Assembly: GCA_026225945.1 (NCBI GenBank)
Contig: JAMJFZ010001815.1
Coordinates: 13,926,501 to 13,990,500 of the forward strand
Source of the DNA: Cricetomys ansorgei
Lineage: Eukaryota > Chordata > Mammalia > Rodentia > Nesomyidae
Reading direction: 5' to 3'
Length of the DNA: 64,000 nucleotides
Below are positions 33,527-44,937 of the stretch, one piece after another; within the stretch, counting starts at the first letter, position 1, and each line of letters starts with the position of its first letter. The translations under genes and the position numbers were made by a program. The notes below the pieces were generated by a model, which was not told the origin of the DNA, made no database searches, and worked only from the letters and a program-made list of their open reading frames with translations.

Positions 33527-33832
33527 TCATCTTCCTCCTCCTCCTCCTCCTCCTCCTCCTCCTCCTCCTCCTCCTCCTCCTCCTCCTCTTCTTCTTCTTC
33601 TTCTTCTTCTTCTTCTTCTTCTTCTTCCTCTTCCTTCTCCTCCTCCTCCTCTTCCTCCTCCTCCTCCTCCTCCTCTTCCTCCTCCTCCTCCTCCTCCTTC
33701 TTCTTCTTCTTCTCCTCCTTCTTCTTCTTCTTCTCCTCCTTCTCCTTCTCCTCCTTCTCCTCTTTCTCCTCCTTTTCCTCCTTCTCCTCCTTCTCCTCCT
33801 TCTCCTTCTTCTCCTCCTCCTCTCCCCCTCTT
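33527..33832. repeat. (CCT)n/(CTT)n polypyrimidine tract
   Basis: About 306 bp of pure pyrimidine on the plus strand, with blocks of CCT and CTT units of varying length. It adjoins the 3' tail side of the minus-strand B1 at 33,833, so it most likely grew from that tail. The polyserine, polyarginine and polyglutamate frames across it are artefacts. Confidence 0.97.
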
Positions 33833-33975
33833 CTTTGTTTGGCTTCTTCAGACAGGTTTCTTTGTGTAGTCCTGGCTGTCCTGATACTTGCCTTGTAGAC
33901 CAGGCTGGCCTCCAGCTCCCAGAGATCCATCTGCCTCTGCTGTGATTAAAGGCCTGCCCCACTACACCTGGCTAA
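33833..33975 (-). mobile_element. B1 SINE
   Basis: Complement of B1: GACAGGTTTCTTTGTGTAGT, CCTGGCTGTCCTGATACTTG, TAGACCAGGCTGGCC, CAGAGATCCATCTGCCTCTG, GATTAAAGGCCTGCC and CACCTGGCT. Confidence 0.93.
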
Positions 33976-34562
33976 GAAGGTCATTCTTACTTCAGTGTGG
34001 AGAATGCTTCACAAGCAGGGAAGTCAGCATGGAGGCTAGTTAGGAGGAGATACAGGTTTTGGTGTAGAGATGGAGGAGAGATTTGAACACATTTTGGAGT
34101 CAGAACGAACAACATTGTAGACGTGTACAGCGTGTTTCCTATCTGCACAGAGGTGATGGGAGGCCAGTATACCTCACAGTGTTGGATGTAGGCTCCTTTT
34201 CCATGTGTGTTAACTCCACAAAGATAGTCCTCTTAGGAGATACTTATTAAGTTAGAAACAAAACATAAGAAATGAAAACCTTGGAGTATCTTATTTCTGC
34301 ACCACACCAAAGCAGCTGCTGGGTGGTTGAAAGTTCTTCCTGGTGTAAAATCCATCATATCAGATGAGAGAGCACTGCGTTCAGGGAAGGTAAGTGACTA
34401 GCTAAGTTGCAGACATAGATGTGCTTTCCTTTGACATAAAAAATGCAAAACTGATTTCTACTTAGGAAATACAAATTGTAACAGCTACGTCAATCTCCCA
34501 CCCAGCACTAGAGTCCATTGTTATAGGTGAAATTTTAAAAAAAAATTTTCTGATCCTTTAAT
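33976..34562. other. Unassigned DNA, possible MIR trace
   Basis: A weak MIR-like stretch (GAAGGTAAGTGACTAGCTAA) occurs near 34,385-34,410. Otherwise nothing recognised. Confidence 0.35.
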
Positions 34563-35060
34563 TTGGAACGATTTTCTCTGAAGATGTTTAAGACATCCTC
34601 ATTTCAAAATATCCTTGAAGATGATGCTCTGGAGAACATTCCCCTTCTCCGTGCATATGGAAACTGTGAATCAAGTAAGAGGGGAAAGGATGTCTGTAAG
34701 TTCACTTCCCTATCATTAGAGTTCCGGTTTCGCCTGCAGGAATTCTTGCTGTTGACTGTGAGTTAGCTGCTGTATGAAGTACGGATTGAGGAAGAACCAC
34801 GAACTTCTCAACACCTTGGACTACAAGAAGTACGCTGGAGGAAGAAATCAGGAGGTCCCTTTGTACATCCACAGACAATTAGACGGTCCCCCAAGAATCT
34901 CTCACATATTCCTAAAAGAGTAATGCAAGCGGCAGAAGCTCCAGGCCCAGCTAATCTTACTACGGGCCCTTCTCTCCTGTTCAAAATACCAAATTATTTT
35001 GCAGCGCTCAGTGGATGGTTGCCAGCTGAAACTTCAAGTGGAATTAATTGCCGAAGCTGA
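34563..35060 (+). other. Candidate exon-like block, one frame with a single stop
   Basis: From an ATG at 34,563 the frame encodes 67 residues to TAG at 34,764-34,766 and then stays open for another 97 codons to TGA at 35,058. The first part contains an acidic EDDALENIPLL stretch; the second has a basic RWRKK stretch. GTAAGA at about 34,675 resembles a donor and GCCTGCAG at about 34,739 an acceptor. The block is GC-richer than its surroundings and shows no repeat pattern. No family is recognised. It may be chance, a decayed exon or a non-coding exon. Confidence 0.2.
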
Positions 35061-36607
35061 TGTCTGGAATCCACGAATAAGCTAGGACTGCCGCACATCC
35101 GAGGGCATCCAAGGCACTGAACCCAGTTGAGCGATGTTAATCGTTTGTGGAAAAACCCAAAGCAAACAGAACAAACCTGTGCGTGTACTTGTGAGAGGAG
35201 GACTCGCTACTGCGTCCAGGGAGACTGTTTGCCTCCGCTGTAATTATACTTAAGTGTCCTTCAGGTTGAGCAACCGGAGTGACTCAATAAGGAATTGCAA
35301 AAGGGACACACGGGAAATGTGGGGTTTTGAGGTCCCCTGTGTAATCCTTCCACGTACATATTTATTTATTTATTTTTTTGTACACGATAAAGAGTTTACT
35401 TTAAAAGCAAATCTTTGAATTTTGAGAGCCAGTTCTTAGTTTTAAAAGCGGAAAAAGAAAACTTGCTAGCAGTCCAAGGATTTGCTCCAGAGTTTTGTAA
35501 ACAGGACCTGGACTTGACTTGGACCTCACCTTCAGAACATACTGTGCTGCTCTCTGAATACTTATATGAGCCAAAGCCACAGGCAAGGGCTAGGAAGCTT
35601 AAGAGAGGGAAAGGAAATCTGTCACTTTCCACCCACATATTGTGAATGATCAGCACTTGGAGTTAAAATAATTATCTAAAAGAAGTGCTCACTCTTATTC
35701 TGCTGGGGTGCCTGTTAGTTTTGAAAGCAAGCACAGATTCAGAAGGCATAAAACTGTAGGGGGATTGCTATAGGCCGGAAAGGGTGTAACAGAAATCCCA
35801 GGGGTGATGTTTCCAAAAACAGAGTTTAACTGAAGGGTGTCATTATCCCCTCCTCTCTCTTTTCATCCTGCTTTGTGTCTTATCTCCAACTTATTGTATA
35901 TATTTTTTAAAAGGCTGAATCAGTTTTTATTTGTTTAAAGGCTCACAGCAAACACAAAGGGTAATGTTGAACTCCCTCCTGCCTGTTCTGGATGCTTTCC
36001 CTGGTTAAAGGATGCTCCTAGGATCTGCTTTTATTAACTAGGGTGGCTGGATAGAAGGAAGAGGCATCTTGGTTGTCTGTTACATCCTTCTCAAGAGATG
36101 CTGGATCTTCTGGGACTCTGTAAAGAGTTAGGAGATCACTACAGTATCTAATGCTTAGAACCAAAGAGCTTTTTACATCTGGTTATTAATGGGTCTGCAG
36201 CAAAGAGTACTATCTTGGGAATATGTCTTTCCTACTGGAGGCTTGCATTCCTCTTTGTTTACCATGGCTACTCAACTCTGGCACTTGTCTGGAATAAGCT
36301 GAATCCTTCAGTTTGGTATTTCACTAAAATCATAGTTTGCTCTGTATATGACACAAGGTGATGAAATGTTTTTCAAACCGGTCAGAATGTGAATCAGTGA
36401 TCCGGAGACATATCGGCAATTGTTATTTTTCAGTCTAGTGAGAGGACTTGTCGTTTGTGTTCTATAGGTAGAAATCCTCCTTCCACCAGGTGCTCTGTAG
36501 TGCTGTATGAAGAGGTTTCTGAGGGAAATGAGACCTCCTGGAATTAAAGCAGGATAAAAATACTGAAAGTATATCATGCTTGGCACTTAAAACAGTGGAA
36601 ATAAACT
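35061..36607. other. Unassigned non-repetitive DNA
   Basis: The first 300 bp are GC-richer, then sequence becomes AT-rich with a short (TTTA)n at 35,359-35,376. Frames at 35,396-35,656 overlap on opposite strands. No repeat family seen. Confidence 0.4.
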
Positions 36608-36725
36608 AGGTTTGGTGTTTCAGTCCTGTAATCCCAGCTACTCTGGAGGCTAAAATGGGAGAATCATAACTTCATGACCAGTTTGGTTAATGTAGTGAGA
36701 TCCTGTCTCAGAACCAACAAAACAA
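36608..36725 (+). mobile_element. B1 SINE (old)
   Basis: Diverged B1: CCTGTAATCCCAGCTACTCT, GGAGGCTAAAATGGGAGAAT, GACCAGTTTGG and GTGAGATCCTGTCTCAGAAC. Confidence 0.75.
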
Positions 36726-36747
36726 ACACGAACTAAAAACACCTAAA

Positions 36748-36835
36748 GACATGCTTGGGATATAGCTTCATGATAGAGTACTTGCCTTCTGTGCGTGCAT
36801 GTGGCTTTAATCACTAGTACTGTAAAAAACAAAAC
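36748..36835 (+). mobile_element. ID-type SINE
   Basis: GCTTGGGATATAGCTTCATG, ATAGAGTACTTGCCTTCTGT and AATCACTAGTACTG, followed by an A-rich tail to about 36,880. It sits directly after the B1 tail. Confidence 0.6.
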
Positions 36836-36879
36836 AAAATGTCAAAAACCACAACAACAAAAAGAAAAACAACTCCCAC

Positions 36880-37286
36880 TCCCAACACAAGGAAAACAGA
36901 TCAATTAAATTTTGATATGGAAATCAAAGAGAATCAACTGTTTTTGTTTTAACATTTCTTCCTGTTAATGATGCACAGCTAACTCTACACAAAGGTTTCA
37001 GGAGAGGTTGACATCTCCTGGTATTTTACTGTCAGACTCTCTGCTAGATTCTGGAGACATCAACATAAGAAAATCTGCTTTAGTGTGAGGGAGTATTTAT
37101 TTATTAGCCTCGAATGAGCTGCTGAGCAATGGGTCACCTGGTAGGTGAAGGGGAGAGATAGTTTTGAGGAGGAGGAATTGCTTGTTCTAAGGTATCAAGG
37201 CTGAAACAACATATATTCAGGGAAGTCTTGAAATCTGTAAATTTTAGAATGAACTATAAGGTGTATAACCACTTTACCAAACCTGC
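36880..37286. other. Unassigned DNA
   Basis: No repeat or gene recognised. Confidence 0.4.
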
Positions 37287-37483
37287 TGTGCTGGCTAGTT
37301 TTATGCCAAGTTGATACAAGCTGGAGTCATCAAAGAGGAGGGAGCTTAAGTTGATAAAAGGCCTTTATAATATCCAGCTGTAGGCAAGCCTGTAGGGATT
37401 TTCTTAATCAGTGATTGACAGGCCACCTCTGGGTTGATGGTCCTGCGTTCTCTAAGAAAGCAGACTGAACAAGCCTTGGAGAG
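37287..37483 (+). mobile_element. MaLR-type LTR, 5' half
   Basis: It starts TGTGCTGGCTAGTTTTATGC, with TTGATACAAGCTGGAGTCAT, TATAATATCCAGCTGTAGGC, AATCAGTGATTGACAGGCC and GTTCTCTAAGAAAGCAGACT. It is cut off at about 37,483, where LINE-1 3' UTR begins. The LTR's second half is not found beyond the LINE-1. Confidence 0.75.
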
Positions 37484-38085
37484 TAACTCTTGTACTTAAG
37501 GCTCAGTATCATTGAAGAAGAGGGAGCAGAAAGATTGCATGAACCATAGGAACAGAGTTTTCTGTGAGACTGTGTCTCCTAGAAATGCCAGAAGTTACGC
37601 CTGTGAAGTCTTACCAACATGGTTGCCTAACCATGACCAGAACAAGGACACTATTCATAGACATGTTGATGTGGAAGAGGGAAAGGTCATGAGGCTTCAA
37701 ACAAAGAACTACACAAAAACTACAGGCAACTGAGGAATTCAGAGAGCCAGAGAAACACTTTTCCTTAGGAAAGTGTACCTCAATTGGTGATCCAATACCA
37801 AATATTCAGCCCTAAAATCAAATAAGCAACATTATGTGAATGGAACAAGTTATATTTATGTATTTTGGAATATATATATTATGTTATATATATATGTTAT
37901 ATACTAATATATATGCAACAATATATATAACAAAAATTAAGGAAAAAGAGGTTTGAACTTGAAAGAGCAATGGGGGATAGTACATGGGAGGAATTGGAGG
38001 GAAGAAAATGAAGAAAAGGGAAAATGATGTAATTATAATATATTATCAAAAAATACAAACAATATTAAAAAATAGATACAGACCA
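37484..38085 (+). mobile_element. LINE-1 3' UTR (Lx-type), 5'-truncated
   Basis: AACTCTTGTACTTAAGGCTC, GAAGAAGAGGGAGCAGAAAG, CTCCTAGAAATGCCAGAAG, AACATGGTTGCCTAACCATG, GACATGTTGATGTGGAAGAG and ATTGGTGATCCAATACC match the rodent L1 3' UTR order. A tail-like A-rich end lies at about 38,045-38,085. The TA-rich segment 37,865-37,930 is a usual part of this UTR. Confidence 0.82.
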
Positions 38086-38417
38086 AAACATAAGAAACTC
38101 GATATTTGCTCCATAGTCCGTGCTCTTTGGAAATACCACTTGGTTGATGAGGCTTGATGCTCATTCATATTAGAGGGAGTGAGGTGGAAGCTTAACCTTT
38201 GGTCAAGAATAGAAATGAAGAATTTAATTCTATCAAGAAACTAACAGTTCATTAAGCTTAAAAAGAACTGTAAACGTAAGAAAAATTGTGATAGTGGGCA
38301 ATACATTGAAAGGCAACCATGTGGTGTTCTCAGTGAATAAGTAGGAACATAGTACCTATCATCATGCAGTTGGGATTCAATCTAAACACAAATTGATATC
38401 ATCAAATATAAATACAC
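38086..38417. other. Unassigned DNA
   Basis: No repeat or gene recognised. Confidence 0.4.
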
Positions 38418-38566
38418 CTTTGGTGGGCATGGTATCATATGCCTTTAGTCCCAGCAGAGGCAGGTGGCTCTCTGTGAGTTCAAGGCCAGCCTGGTCTCCA
38501 GAGTGAATTTTAGGACAGCCAGGGCTAGCTAGAGAGATCCTGTCTTAAAAGCAAACAAACAAGACA
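38418..38566 (+). mobile_element. B1 SINE
   Basis: GGTGGGCATGGTATCATATG, CTTTAGTCCCAGCAGAGGCA, GAGTTCAAGGCCAGCCTGGT, GACAGCCAGGGCTAGC, and GATCCTGTCTTAAAAGC tail. A short internal deletion removes part of the left arm. Confidence 0.9.
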
Positions 38567-39444
38567 TACATCTAAAAGTTGAAGACCTTTCTCTTTTGGA
38601 AACTCTGGGCCCACAATATAATAGGACCTCTAGGGGAATACCAGGAGTCAGTAGGAGGGACCAAAGATGCTACAGCCCATCACTAGAAGGTCTTTGTATT
38701 CCTTCACAACATTATGGTAGATCGGACAGGAATGCACGGAGAATCCAGGTTAGGAGAAGGGAGCCTGTAGACACTTCTCATTATTTAAACCTTTAATGCT
38801 CTTATTTTTAGTGCATTTAATCAGGAGAGCAAACATCATAATGCGATGTGTAGGGACTATTAAATATCCAGTTGCCTCCTTTATGTAATTTTATGCCTTT
38901 TCATTTAAAGTTAGAGCAGTGAACCAAAGCAGCAAAATCAGTGACAATGTTCTGAAAAGAGACATAGCGAAGAGTACCTGGACATCAGCTGAAGCTATTA
39001 AGAATTCTAAGCACATTGGTGAGGGGAAAAAATAACACACTTCACATCCTACTACAGGGCTGCATTCAAGTGCAAATGTATAATCCCTGTGTGTTATGCT
39101 CATGAAACATTTTAGCAAACAATTTTCTAAAATAAAACCTTGTACAATTCTCTTTTCTAGTGTTGGTAAGGCAAGGTTTTTTTCTGATCCTTGATAAATG
39201 CAGAGAGATAAGGCTTTGTTTTTAAGTGAAATTGCATCATTTTTTTCCTTTCTTAAATTTGAGTCACTGAATTTTATATACAGAAGTGGCCGAGATGAGT
39301 GTTTGGGATGTGGGAAGCAGGTAGGTAGATAGCTCAGTTCTCAGAATATCTCTCAGCCCTGCAGTTGGGGTTCTCCAGAAGCCTGCTGGCTGGCTGGACC
39401 AGCACAGGAGCCCCCACAGCCAGGACAGAGCTAGCCAGCTCAGG
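38567..39444. other. Unassigned DNA
   Basis: No repeat recognised. Frames of 60-75 codons lack domains. Confidence 0.4.
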
Positions 39445-39532
39445 CTTCCTCCTGATTTCCTCACTCCTTACGGGAACTTGGGCATGTTATTTAACATATC
39501 TATTTTAGTTTCTTCATCTGCGAAGTGAGAAA
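39445..39532 (+). mobile_element. MIR SINE
   Basis: AACTTGGGCATGTTATTTAA followed by GTTTCTTCATCTGCGAAGTG is the MIR core order. Old copy. Confidence 0.65.
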
Positions 39533-40751
39533 GAAAGAGCTCCAAAATTGTTTGACAACTGAGAAAGGTCCACAGCTGAAGAAGACATGCACCCAACTAA
39601 GCACAGACCTCAAGTGGGTGAACCTCTTAGCCTGGGCTGCAATGTTACTCCATTTCCCTGTCACATCACATCTCCATTGTTTCTCAGACAGCAATTTCAT
39701 ACTCCCCTTTTCATTTGAAATCGAATGCTTCTTGTCTTCCTAGTAACTACCCACTTTTTGTTTCACCTGGTAAAATAAACCCACCAGCAAAGACTTGCTA
39801 CAACATTCTACCACCCAACTCTACCATCCATTTTCATTTTGATCCTCATGCTTTGTCTTCTCTTTGTCCCAAACATGACACTACTTCATTTGCTCAAGAA
39901 CATCGCCTCAGAAATTCTGCCTTATCTTCCAGAGGACAGCAAGTCCTTCCTTGCTGAAATATTCCCCCCAACACTTAATATGGTAGAGTATTTGCATCTT
40001 AAAGAATTTCTTCCCCAACACAGTACTTCCCTGTGTTCTTTGCTGCTTGCTTCTCTGCTCACTTGTACAGCATGATACGTTCCCAAAGTACTGGTATGGT
40101 CCAGTTCAATACCTTTCTATCCATTTGTTCATTGTATTTAGATGATCTTTCCTGTTGCTTCTTTGGAACTTATTTTAAGACCAGCAGTGGCCACTATCTT
40201 TCTAAATTTAATGTTAATTTTGTTTTTCATCAAATGTCTCAGAAGTAAGTGACAGGGCTTTTTTTTTCTTCTGAAATGCATTCTTCACATGGTTTTCATA
40301 CTATACCCTCCCCCTATCCTTCCTACCTTTAAAGCCGTCTTTCCTCATTCTTCTTTTCTCCCAGTTATTGATATCTGCCATGACATATGCTCACAAATAC
40401 CATCTAGAGATGGATAAATTTTGAATAACAATAATCTGAGCTATTATGCACCTGTTTGTCCAATCTTTCAGAATCTCAAGCAGCACACACAAAACAAGAC
40501 TCAGTTGTCATTTACTCTGCCTTTGAAGGCACAATCACTTCCCCTCACAATCTAATCTTTCTAGTTCCCTCTTTGTTCAGAATGAAAACTAGGCATCATA
40601 AAACTTCAGCTGAATCTTCTTTTGTTATCTTAGTCTGCCAGCTGTAAAATCTTGACTTCACTTTCATTACATAACCCAAATCTAACCACTGCTATTAAGT
40701 CCTCCAAAGTTCAATAGATATCTTTTAGCCTGAACCCACACTTAAAATAAT
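39533..40751. other. Unassigned pyrimidine-rich DNA
   Basis: About 1.2 kb with several short overlapping frames and no recognised domain. Weak similarity to ancient repeats around 40,640-40,700 could not be resolved. Confidence 0.35.
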
Positions 40752-40917
40752 TTTTTAATTAATTAATCAAAAATTTTTTGATAGAGACTCACTATGTAGC
40801 TCTGGCTGTCCTGGAAGTCACTATGTAGACCAAGCTGTCCTCAAACTCACAGAGGTCTGCCAGCCTCTGCTTCCTGGGTGCTGGGATTAAAGGTGTGCAC
40901 AACTACACCCAGCTACA
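40752..40917 (-). mobile_element. B1 SINE
   Basis: Complement of B1: GATAGAGACTCACTATGTAG, CTCTGGCTGTCCTGGAAGTC, TAGACCAAGCTGTCCTC, CTGGGATTAAAGGTGTGC and CTACACCCAGCT. Confidence 0.92.
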
Positions 40918-41073
40918 CTTTTTTGTTAACTAGTGTCCCTGCTGCCATTGTTATGCATTTGCAGTCTCTATTCTGTAGTATAGCCAGAATAAATAATACT
41001 AAGGTTACTTGAAAAAGTTTTAATGAATCATATTATTTTGTACTTATGTAAAATTACATATAACACACACATC

Positions 41074-41148
41074 TATGTATGTATGTATATGTGTGTGTAT
41101 ATGTATATATGTATATATATGTGTATGTATGTATGTGTATGTGTGTAT

Positions 41149-41210
<62 letters not shown>
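41074..41210. repeat. (TG/TA) compound microsatellite
   Basis: GTAT/GTGT repeats from 41,074 pass into an almost perfect (TA)n run at 41,158-41,210, about 26 units. Tyrosine/isoleucine-rich frames on both strands are artefacts. Confidence 0.97.
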
Positions 41211-41212
<2 letters not shown>

Positions 41213-41299
41213 AAGTTATACACTTGAGCTGACAATGCTTCCACAAGAACCAAAGACTATTTAAAGAAATCTAAGTAGCAGGCATGAGAAACTCCCTTT

Positions 41300-42105
41300 C
41301 CAGTTGCTTGTTGATGGAGTCCAAGAGACTCCAAAAACAATATAGGCTATTGTTGTGGCCCTTGATTGCTTCCCCAAGGTTGAAGGTTAAGGTCCTATTG
41401 CTGAAGACACCCAGCACTTTGGACACAAAGTTTAGAGGATCTAAATTGGATCTGACTTGAAGCCCTACTTCTCAAAGACTAGTTTTCATAGAAGCAGAAG
41501 GTTCTAGGCAAGCTGCCAAGGGGAGGGAACCAATGCAATAATCCTACTTAGCTGTGATGTGTGTGAACCATAATAATGTTCAGTATAGCAAGATATCCCT
41601 AAATGTGCAATAGTGTCACTGACATCTTGAGAGCAAACAATAACTGCCTAATTGGATTTGAAGCTCACTCAATATTAAGGAAATCATGCCAATAAACCAT
41701 GCCAACTACCCAGATCTAGTGAGATTATGGATACTACCACCCCTATTTAGTAGACCAGCATAACTCCTAATTGCATTTTAAATATTTATTCTCATATCCA
41801 CAGATAAGTGTATGTCTTACCTCTTTTCAAAGAAGCTTCCCTTTGTAGCAGATGGAGACCATTAGAGAAAACCACAACTGTTAAAATTGCAGGAATCAAC
41901 TGATTGTGGTATGTACCGTCCTAGTGGATACATTTACAACACAACTCCTGCACCTAAGACTCAGGGTACATGATGTAAGGAAAAGCAGACTATGAAGATT
42001 GTGTGCCCTAGAAATGACAGGGAAGATACATCCTCTATACCTCAACAATATGGTTGTCTAAACAAGACCTGACCAATGACAGCACAAATGATACGTGCTT
42101 CAGAG
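41300..42105 (+). mobile_element. LINE-1 3' UTR fragment (Lx-type)
   Basis: TTGATGGAGTCCAAGAGACT, GAAGGTTAAGGTCCTATTGC, AACTGCCTAATTGGATTTGA, TCATATCCACAGATAAGTGT, CAAAGAAGCTTCCC, GATGGAGACCATTAGAG and GCACCTAAGACTCAGGG follow rodent L1 3' UTR order. The same subfamily as 45,612-46,790 in the opposite direction. No poly(A) tail; the 3' end is cut. Confidence 0.8.
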
Positions 42106-43940
42106 ACTACAGGACGGAAGCCAATATTTGGGATTGTGGGTGTGGGATACAGTATTTATCAAGTAGTTGGATGATTATCTGCAAAAGGTTTAACACAGCA
42201 TTTAGGACACAGTGATTACTACTTATGCTATGTTATAACATTGGAATGTCTTCACTATTCTGTGATTATGCAACTTAGGGATTCTATTAATGTGACTGCT
42301 TTTTTTTTTTTTTTGCTAAGTGATTAACTAGAGATGGAGTCAAAATGGGATTTCTATATCATCCTCAGAACTAGTGTGATTTTTACAAAAATTATTGTTC
42401 CAGTTATTTGTCCCTAAAGAGCAAATATAATTCTATATTTTTGCTACATTAAGTCATCATTTTCCTAGCGTAGGAAAACATTAAAACATTTGGCTATTTT
42501 ATACATACCAACACTGAAAGCCAAACACGAGACCATGAGTTCAACAGACCAGATGATTTTCATAATTAAGTTGTACAGATATAACTATGATTTCATAAAC
42601 TTTATTTTATAATCAGTAGTTTCCATTTAGTATTTGACAATAATGTTCCTACAGCCGTAGTTCTCAAATACTAATTATACCTCTTTGATGGTTTTTGACA
42701 GAAATGTTGACTTTTTCCATGACAAACTGTTAGGATATTCTCTCAAACTTAGGATTTCACATTATGGATTTGAAAACTGCTCCTTTAGTTGATGGAGGAA
42801 TACTAGAAACATATTAAGTATTTTCAGGGTGGTTTGTCTTCCCTAAATGTACTTTTTGAAATAAAGTGTATTTCTGTGTTTGTATATAGATACAAGAGGT
42901 GAAACACAGTGGTTATTGGCATTTGCATTCTATGTAGGCTGCTTTATACAGTAACCGCAGTGGAGTGGACACCAGGGAGCACTGAGCTGGTGAAAATCCA
43001 ATTCTGTTCTTCCCTCTATTATGTATTTTAATGAAGCAAGCAGATGGTAGATAGATTTTCTCCCTCTGGAAATGGCTGGTTTTGAAAGATTCCAGGATGC
43101 TAGTTTTTCAAGCATGTTTGTTGAGCAGCATATCATGTCTTAAAATATACATTAAACTTTGCCAGGAAAATTAATCTACCCTGCAGCAGATGGATACGTT
43201 TATAAAAATACAAGGCCAATGCTGGTCTCTCCAGCTTTCATTTGTAGATTTGAGTGTAAACATCTAGAATCTCTCTTTGTTCTTAGCTTCTTCTTAGTAA
43301 TATAAAAGTAATTTCTTCTCAGTATACTCCTGCTAAAATACAATTAAATTATAGAACCACATACACAATAATTTTCATTATCTTTCAGTTGTTGAACAAG
43401 CTCCTTGGAGTATGACTCTGTGCTCTTCAACTTTATCATTTAGACATAAAAAACTAGCAATTTAAAAATATCATCTTTAAAAGGGATAGAATAGGCATTT
43501 CCTGAGAATTAGCTAATGATTACAAGTACTTGTAGCTTACACAGAAAAAAATACATGCCTTTCCCATCTGAACCAGGATAATGGTACTCCATACATAAAT
43601 AAACTAAACTCTATCTAACATTCAGGTTATCCACTAATAAAATATGAGTCTGTCATCAAATCTTGTTCATATTAAATCATTCAAGCATTCTGCCTAGATA
43701 TATAATTCTCACCGGCTTTATTTCCCTCATTTTTAGAAAAAAGTTAAGAACAAAGAGAATTTTACATTAAACTAGGAAAATTAATGGCAACTTGGAACAT
43801 CATTTATGTCAGAAAAGGAAGCAAGCCAGGACTCATTCTCTAGCTGCTTAGGGTTTTCAGATGCACAAGCCTTAGATACTACTGCCATCTTCTGGATTTC
43901 CCAAGTAATTGCTTTGACTCTAAATAAGTTCTGCAAGTCA
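42106..43940. other. Unassigned AT-rich DNA
   Basis: About 1.8 kb, with a poly(T) run at 42,300-42,315. No repeat family or gene recognised. Confidence 0.4.
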
Positions 43941-44022
43941 AAAAACCAAAACCAAACCAAACCAAACCAAACCAAAATAACAAAAACCGACCAAACAAAC
44001 AAACACACACACACACACACAA
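43941..44022. repeat. (AACCA)n and (AC)n simple repeats
   Basis: About 6 AACCA pentamers at 43,945-43,976, then AACA/ACAC repeats to 44,022. Confidence 0.92.
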
Positions 44023-44624
44023 AAAACAAACCAAAAAACCACCCTGCAGTGCACAGATTCACAAGTTAATATCTGCTTTACACTACAGTTTGTGACACAA
44101 GCTCTGAGGGTGGTAAGCTTCACACACTTGTGCAAGTCAAATGCCTGTGGTTTATGGTTTCCTGTGATAAATTTCCTAGCTATTATACACAAAAAATATC
44201 ATGGAACTGGTGTATTTTGAACAGTCTTCTCATTCAAGAGTTTTATATGGCAATGAGTTTGCAGTTATTAAAGCTCAAAGATTAGGGAAATGATTCTTTT
44301 AGTGTTTTAAACTATGATTTTAAAAGGCATTAATATTTAAATGTAAGCTAATCCACTTCAAAGAAATGCAAATCGCAAGTATAATACTGGCTGTTGTAGC
44401 TGTTAAGTGTTCCATCTAAATTATCTTGTGTCTCATGGCACTCAGGTGAGATGGCTTATACATACATTCCTGTGGTTTTGAGGGAAGGGAAAGTTCATTT
44501 TGGCTCTTGGTTTCAGAGGATTGTAGTTCCATCATGGTGGTGCTTATGAAAACAGGGGTGTGTGGTCCTTGGTATTTAGTGGATCAGAAAGTAGAACAAT
44601 ATGTTCTTATTACTGATACAACTC
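44023..44624. other. Unassigned DNA
   Basis: No confident repeat. GAGATGGCTTATACATACAT to GGCTCTTGGTTTCAGAGG at 44,450-44,520 is unresolved. Confidence 0.35.
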
Positions 44625-44787
44625 TGGAGCTGAGAGATGACTCAGTGGATAAAGGCATATCCCACCAAATCTGACAACCTGAGTTCTATCTCTGGTACCT
44701 ACATGGTGGAAGGAGAGAACTAATTCAGGCAAGTTGTCATCTGGCTTCCACAGATATTTGATGATATGCTGGTATGCCTCCACATGT
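44625..44787 (+). mobile_element. B3/B2 SINE
   Basis: TGGAGCTGAGAGATGACTCA, GTGGATAAAGGCATATCCC, GACAACCTGAGTTCTATCTC, ACCTACATGGTGGAAGGAGA and TGTCATCTGGCTTCCACA match B3. Its tail continues as (CA)n. Confidence 0.88.

Positions 44788-44837
<50 letters not shown>
44788..44837. repeat. (CA)n microsatellite
   Basis: About 24 CA units in the tail of the B3 SINE. Confidence 0.97.
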
Positions 44838-44841
<4 letters not shown>

Positions 44842-44937
44842 AATTAAAAAAAAATCTAACAGAACACTGACTTTGAGAGATTAACACACATATATAAGAA
44901 ATGTCAGGGCTCTTTTTTTGTATGCTGAAATTTCCAC

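Noticed and set aside
33410..33962. Long frames (162, 171 and 137 codons) giving polyserine, polyarginine and polyglutamate
   Set aside because: They are translations of the CCT/CTT tract on different frames and strands; no conserved flanking domain.
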